Assembly (NCBI GenBank): GCA_018610125.1
Contig: JAHEOI010000035.1
Coordinates: 1 to 19,796 of the forward strand
Origin: Verrucomicrobiota bacterium
GTDB taxonomy: Bacteria > Verrucomicrobiota > Verrucomicrobiia > Limisphaerales > JAHEOI01
Length of the DNA stretch: 19,796 nucleotides
Direction of reading: 5' to 3'
Shown one piece after another: positions 16,066 through 19,796 of this stretch. Each line of letters starts with the position of its first letter. Positions within the stretch are counted from its first letter, which is position 1. The notes below the pieces were generated by a model. It made no database searches. It worked only from the letters and a program-made list of their open reading frames with translations, and was not told the origin of the DNA. The position numbers and the translations under genes were made by a program.

Positions 16066-16094
16066 GGAGCAAAACAAGCGGCTGGCAGCCGCTT
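16066..16094 (-). terminator. Leftward hairpin terminator after the amidohydrolase gene
   Basis: AAGCGGCT (16076-16083) and AGCCGCTT (16087-16094) form an 8-base-pair stem with a 3-base loop. Read on the minus strand, the stem is followed by GTTTTGC, a short U-rich tail. It lies 115 bases past the stop of the amidohydrolase gene (-) and before the methyltransferase start, so it would separate the two transcripts. It could instead be another REP-like palindrome, since AGCGGCTGGCAGCCGCT is self-complementary apart from its centre. Confidence 0.6.
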
Positions 16095-16116
16095 CGACTT
16101 TGCTTATCCGTGCGCG

Positions 16117-16132
16117 AACATTTGCAAATGTT
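16117..16132. promoter_or_regulatory. Perfect 16-base palindrome, possible operator
   Basis: AACATTTG/CAAATGTT is a perfect 16-base dyad in the 177-base gap between the amidohydrolase stop and the methyltransferase start. A regulator dimer could bind it. It is AT-rich in a GC-rich setting and has no T-tract, which argues against a terminator. No regulator gene is adjacent, and no second copy was noticed in the window. Confidence 0.4.
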
Positions 16133-16208
16133 GATATCAGCTCGCAACTGGTTTCTAAGCCCGCGATAAATTTGATCTCGGTCCCCCTTCTGCTTTGGAT
16201 TCGTGAGC

Positions 16209-17993
16209 CTAATCGGCCTTGTCGGGGTGGCTTGACTCAAACGCCAGCCTTCCAAAGCGCTCGGGCGTATGAAAATTGGGATTGAGCGTCGGATTCCAGG
16301 CCATTAAGGCATTATTGGCGTAGTCACATCGGTACAAATTGATCAGCCAGCGGTCGCCCGACTTGGGTGTCTTATCAAATGCGGAAAACGGAATACGCCA
16401 TTCCGCGATCCAGCGCTTTTTTGATTCGTTGACGACGACGTCCGTTCTGAAGCCGCTGCTCCAGTCAAAGTCGCGATCCGGCAACTCCAGGCTAAGATCG
16501 AGCTTGTCTCCGGTCGGGGCGGTCTGAAACTCCTTGTACTTCTTGGGTCGGCTTGGATCGCTCCCGATAAAGGCTTCGACGACATCTTTTTCCCAGAGAC
16601 CGATCCGTTCCGAATCGAGCTTTGGGGGCTGGAAGGTAGTGAGCTCGGTATACGGGGACTCGTAGCGTAAGTAAAGGGCATTGGCAGACCAAAGCGCGCG
16701 TACTGTTGTCGAAAGCCGCGGACGCGGGGTAACCGTCTTTGATTCGTAATCGATCCAGACGGGCTCGGCTTTGTCCCAGACGGATTGAGCCGTGGCGGCA
16801 TCGGGGGAGAAATCGTTCGCGATTCGATGGGCTTTTAGAATGGGAGTCGGCAGTGACCCCGCGAGCAGCTTTCTGGCATTGTCGAAATAGACCTTGCGCA
16901 GGGTCGAGTCGGGGAGGTGGATCCCATCGATCGTCCAATCTCCTTGAATCGGGGTCATGTGCTCGAAGTCTTTGTCCCAGGTCTCAAACCAGCGCCAATG
17001 CTTTTGAAAGAAGCTTACGGCGTCGTCATTGGTCGGGTTCTCGCCTTTGCCGCTGGAACCGAGGATAAGACGGTCGTAAACCATGAAATCGGTGCCGAAG
17101 AGAATGCGATCCTCAAACCGCTTGAAGAGCTTGTGCACTTTTCGAGCCTCATGGCGTCCCAATTCCGGCACGCGTGCGGCAATGTCCACCTTCATGTTGG
17201 GATGTTCCTCAAGCCAGCGTGCGACTTGATCGATCGATTCCGGATTGTTGGCAAAATGGAGGCAGACAAACGTCGTATCGGGATGCCGAGCGACGACGCG
17301 ATTCCTGGCGGCCAAAAGCGCTTCCCTTGAAGGATACTTTTCCGAGTCGCCAAACCACCAGCTCGGATGATCCTTAAGCTCGGCCCATCGCTCATTGCTT
17401 TTGTTGTAAGGCTGCCAGAATGCTTTCGGATCGGCCGTGTGTATGGACACCGGCATGCCCAGCTTACCGCATCGCTCCCAGACCGGATCCAGCTTGGGGT
17501 CATCGACCGCGACCAGCTCTCCCTCTTCATTTTTCAGAAAGAGACCGAGCCGCTTGTAAATCTTCAGGCCGGCCGCCCCCAAACGATGGCCCTTTTCAAT
17601 CTGCCGGACCGCGTGCTTACTGAAGTCGGCGTCATCCCATTTCGAATAATCAAGGTTCATGTAGTGAACAAACCGCTGCGGGTAGAGCTTATCCTTAAGT
17701 TGCTTGCGACGCTTGAACGCGGAGGGCTTTTCGCCTTCCAGCGGGGTCACGGTACCACCACTGAGATTGACTCCGATCCCAATGCCTGCCCGATCCATGA
17801 TTTTGACGGCCCGCTCCAAACGCTCCTTGGAATCGCCGACATGCATATGGAGATCGATAATCCGATCGTTGCGGCGCCACTTTTGAGCCTCTTGGGAGAA
17901 GTCGGAGCTCGCCCCTTGTGTCTCGGCAAACGGATTCACAAGCAGTCCGAACAGGACGCACGCCGTCGGTAAGTGTTTGAGATGATGCTTCAT
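16209..17993 (-). CDS. Secreted amidohydrolase fused to a CBM9-like domain
   Basis: A 594-residue exported two-domain protein. A Sec signal peptide covers about residues 1-28. Residues about 44-380 form an Amidohydrolase_2-type TIM barrel with the metal ligands visible: H49-M-H51 on strand 1, H185 (SIHTAD), H246 (CLHFAN) and D302 (FGTDF), with K144 (GLKIYK) also in the region expected for an active-site lysine. This family includes hydrolases and decarboxylases, usually with one zinc. Residues about 385-588 look like the carbohydrate-binding family 9-like domain of secreted PVC proteins (LWEKDVVEAFIGSDP, then KYKEFQTAPTGDKLDL, and RWIAEWRIPFSAF). The start ATG has an AAAAGAG upstream. It is transcribed away from the cupin gene. 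The fusion suggests action on a carbohydrate-bound substrate, but the reaction cannot be named. Confidence 0.9.
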   Translation of the reverse strand: MKHHLKHLPTACVLFGLLVNPFAETQGASSDFSQEAQKWRRNDRIIDLHMHVGDSKERLERAVKIMDRAGIGIGVNLSGGTVTPLEGEKPSAFKRRKQLKDKLYPQRFVHYMNLDYSKWDDADFSKHAVRQIEKGHRLGAAGLKIYKRLGLFLKNEEGELVAVDDPKLDPVWERCGKLGMPVSIHTADPKAFWQPYNKSNERWAELKDHPSWWFGDSEKYPSREALLAARNRVVARHPDTTFVCLHFANNPESIDQVARWLEEHPNMKVDIAARVPELGRHEARKVHKLFKRFEDRILFGTDFMVYDRLILGSSGKGENPTNDDAVSFFQKHWRWFETWDKDFEHMTPIQGDWTIDGIHLPDSTLRKVYFDNARKLLAGSLPTPILKAHRIANDFSPDAATAQSVWDKAEPVWIDYESKTVTPRPRLSTTVRALWSANALYLRYESPYTELTTFQPPKLDSERIGLWEKDVVEAFIGSDPSRPKKYKEFQTAPTGDKLDLSLELPDRDFDWSSGFRTDVVVNESKKRWIAEWRIPFSAFDKTPKSGDRWLINLYRCDYANNALMAWNPTLNPNFHTPERFGRLAFESSHPDKAD

Positions 17994-18130
17994 AATACTC
18001 TTTTCAGCCTGCGTATCGTTTCTTTATGACTAACACGATCAGGCTCATGACAAGAAGGAAAAAATTTCTTACTGAAAGCAGTGAAGGAGCGCCCCGTTGA
18101 TATTAATAAGGGGGAAGAGTAGAGTGATCC

Positions 18131-18601
18131 ATGAGCCAACGTCAATGCATTTTGGTTACCGGCGCCGTCCTTATCGGTGTGTTATTGTCGGCGAGCTGGC
18201 TCGCTTCTGGGGCCAAGGCCGCGAAGGATGAACCTTCGGAAGGGGATGAGGGGCAGCTCGAATCGGGGATCATCCGGTCAGACGAGGCACGCAAAGTCAC
18301 CGGTGATTGGGGGAAGATGGGGATCTTTGTGGACGGGGATTCCAAACATTCCGCCAACGTCTTTGCGGGGGCGGCGAAAATCAAGGCGGGTAAAGCCCTT
18401 CATCCGACTCATAAGCATCCGGGAGAGGAGTTTCTTGTTCTGACAAAGGGCTCCGGCGAGTGGTTCCTTAATGGGGAATCGTTCCCAGCCAAGCAAGGGG
18501 ATGTCATGTACGTCGAGCCGGGGGACCGTCACGGTCTTCGTAATACGAGCGACGAGCCATTGAGATTTTTTGTCGCCAAATGGGAAACGAAGGATAAATA
18601 G
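18131..18601 (+). CDS. Secreted small cupin protein
   Basis: A 156-residue protein with a signal peptide (hydrophobic core at about residues 8-22, likely cut after KA at about 30) and one cupin barrel. Motif 1 reads G87, then H94-K-H96, E100 and G107, giving the two His and one Glu that bind metal. Motif 2 reads G123-D-V-M-Y-V-E-P-G131-D-R-H134 and N138. All four metal ligands are intact. The region between signal and barrel is acidic. A possible role is a periplasmic metal-dependent enzyme or sugar binder; single-domain cupins are too diverse to say more. It is divergent from the amidohydrolase gene, with 137 bases between start codons, so the two may share a regulatory region. An AGAG at 18121-18124, six bases before the ATG, supports the start. 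Confidence 0.92.
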   Translation: MSQRQCILVTGAVLIGVLLSASWLASGAKAAKDEPSEGDEGQLESGIIRSDEARKVTGDWGKMGIFVDGDSKHSANVFAGAAKIKAGKALHPTHKHPGEEFLVLTKGSGEWFLNGESFPAKQGDVMYVEPGDRHGLRNTSDEPLRFFVAKWETKDK

Positions 18602-18728
18602 CCGTGATTGTTTGAACCGGAACTATCGGCAACGCCGCACCTTTTCGATTGCGCCGATGGAAGAGAATCCTTAGGCTTTTCACACGGGCATTTTTTGCCG
18701 AGAGCTTGTTATCTGACCTCTTAATTTT

Positions 18729-19796
18729 ATGAACGGTGTGCCTTCAAATTCTAATGGCTTTCTTGTTTCGAGGCGAGGTGTCAAGGGGCGTCTACTGGCT
18801 GGCCGGCTTATTCTTGTCGCCGGTCTCTTGACGTTCACGAGCTCGACCCTCAGAGGGGTCGAGGCGCCGATTCGCACCAAAGGGAACCTGGATGCGGTCA
18901 CGGTTTATCGAGGGCAGGCGATGGTGAGTCGGGTGATCGAGCTGTCCGAGGCGAAAGGGCTGCAGCATGTGGTCGTTGAGGCGTTGCCTGCCGAGGTGGT
19001 GGGGGATAGCATTTACGCCGAGTCGGCGGGTGATCTGACGGTGCGGTCGGTGCGGTATCGCACCAGGCCGGTTCGGGAGGACATCCGAAGTCAGGTCCGT
19101 AAGCTGGATTCGCAAATTAAGGAGCTTGAGCGCCGAATTCGAGAGATCGAGAGCAAGCGAGAGGCTCTTGGTGAGCAAGCGGGCTTGGTGAACAAGCTCG
19201 AAGACTTCACCGCGCCGTCGGCTGAATGGGACCTCAGTCACGGTGTGCTTGACGGCAAGGCGCTGCAAACGATCACTCAGTTTCTATTCCAAGAGCATAA
19301 AAGGATCAGCCAACAGCGGTTGTCGCTTCAATTTGACAAAGAAGATCTCGAGGAGGAGCTCAAAAAGGTTCGGCGTGAGCGTGAGGAGCTAACCAAAAGC
19401 TCTTCGAAGGCCGAGCATGAAGCCGTTGTTTGGGTTGAAGTCGATAACACCGGGGGTGCGTTTGAGCTGCGCTACCTCGTGGAAAATGCCACATGGTCTC
19501 CCTCTTACAATCTTCGAGGTCCCGCATCGCGTGACACGGTGAACCTCGAATATTTGGCTTCCATTCGACAGACTTCCGGGGAGGATTGGAAGGATGTCAA
19601 GATGACGCTCTCGACGGCAAGTCCGTCATTGGTTTCAGAGCCGCCGGAATTGACCGGGCTCTCATTGTCGTTGCGCGAGGCCCAACCGACCGAGCAACCG
19701 CAGCAGGCGTCTGGAAGAGCTTCGAGGGCCTATCAGCAGCAGCGATCCGAGCTGAGAAAGCAGCAGCAGGCCGTCCGGCGTCAGCGAGCCAAAGGG
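18729..19796 (+). CDS. 5' part of a DUF4140/DUF4139 (MuiA-like) protein, runs off the right edge
   Basis: The frame is open from the ATG at 18729 to the window end, 356 codons with no stop, so the gene is cut by the edge. The N-terminus has a basic stretch and a hydrophobic segment at about residues 22-40, which looks like a signal peptide. LDAVTVYRGQAMVSRVIEL (54-72) and SIYAES...VRSVRYRTRPVRED (94-118) match the DUF4140 N-terminal domain of mucoidy inhibitor MuiA-type proteins. A charged coiled coil follows (about 119-225). From about 231 the DUF4139 part begins, with FELRYLVENATWSPSYNLR (245-263) and SGEDWKDVKMTLSTASPS (283-300). A Q- and R-rich stretch follows to the edge. No Shine-Dalgarno site is seen; a GTG at 18738 is an alternative start. 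The role of the family is not established beyond the mucoidy link. Confidence 0.88.
   Translation, partial: MNGVPSNSNGFLVSRRGVKGRLLAGRLILVAGLLTFTSSTLRGVEAPIRTKGNLDAVTVYRGQAMVSRVIELSEAKGLQHVVVEALPAEVVGDSIYAESAGDLTVRSVRYRTRPVREDIRSQVRKLDSQIKELERRIREIESKREALGEQAGLVNKLEDFTAPSAEWDLSHGVLDGKALQTITQFLFQEHKRISQQRLSLQFDKEDLEEELKKVRREREELTKSSSKAEHEAVVWVEVDNTGGAFELRYLVENATWSPSYNLRGPASRDTVNLEYLASIRQTSGEDWKDVKMTLSTASPSLVSEPPELTGLSLSLREAQPTEQPQQASGRASRAYQQQRSELRKQQQAVRRQRAKG

Noticed and set aside
1..19796. tRNA, rRNA, integrase or large insertion sequence
   Set aside because: No cloverleaf, rRNA-like segment or transposase/integrase motif was recognised on either strand; this was by eye, so a small RNA could be missed.

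Overview
The window is about 57% GC by eye and looks like a chromosomal segment from the PVC group, most likely Verrucomicrobiota or a near relative such as Lentisphaerota or Kiritimatiellota. The evidence is a run of secreted sulfatases, a prepilin-like protein with an H-X9-D-G motif and an ASMLLPAL-type N-terminus, a Tat-exported Gfo/Idh/MocA oxidoreductase, and mostly weak Shine-Dalgarno sites. The lineage is inferred from gene content; no rRNA or other marker gene is present.

Layout: (1) 1-210 is the 3' end of a secreted Ig-like domain protein, closed by a strong hairpin terminator. (2) 336-1376 (-) is a Tas-type aldo/keto reductase converging on that terminator. (3) 1377-1784 is non-coding and carries REP-like palindromic repeats. 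(4) 1785-9158 (+) holds a prepilin-like H-X9-DG protein followed by four tandem sulfatases (2675-4141, 4530-6023, 6042-7535, 7611-9158). The 388-base gap after the first sulfatase carries the same repeat class plus a separate 13-base inverted repeat. (5) 9268-10590 (-) is a Tat-exported Gfo/Idh/MocA oxidoreductase. (6) 10812-14621 (+) encodes a 1269-residue membrane protein with a recognisable voltage-sensor domain but no visible channel pore. (7) 14794-16031 (-) is a two-gene unit: a zinc-ribbon SAM methyltransferase and a DUF123-like protein with an eroded motif. (8) 16209-17993 (-) is a secreted amidohydrolase fused to a CBM9-like domain. (9) 18131-18601 (+) is a secreted cupin. (10) 18729 to the right edge is a 5' fragment of a DUF4140/DUF4139 (MuiA-like) protein.

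How the genes may work together: four exported sulfatases with distinct active-site motifs, an exported sugar-type oxidoreductase and an amidohydrolase with a carbohydrate-binding-like domain suggest removal of sulfate from a complex sulfated polysaccharide and oxidation or hydrolysis of the products. The substrate cannot be read from sequence, and no glycoside hydrolase, polysaccharide lyase, SusC/D pair or sulfatase-maturing enzyme lies in the window. The most unusual item is the large voltage-sensor protein: arginines occur at every third residue for eight repeats, charge-transfer-centre residues are in canonical spacing, and the rest of the protein is unrecognised.
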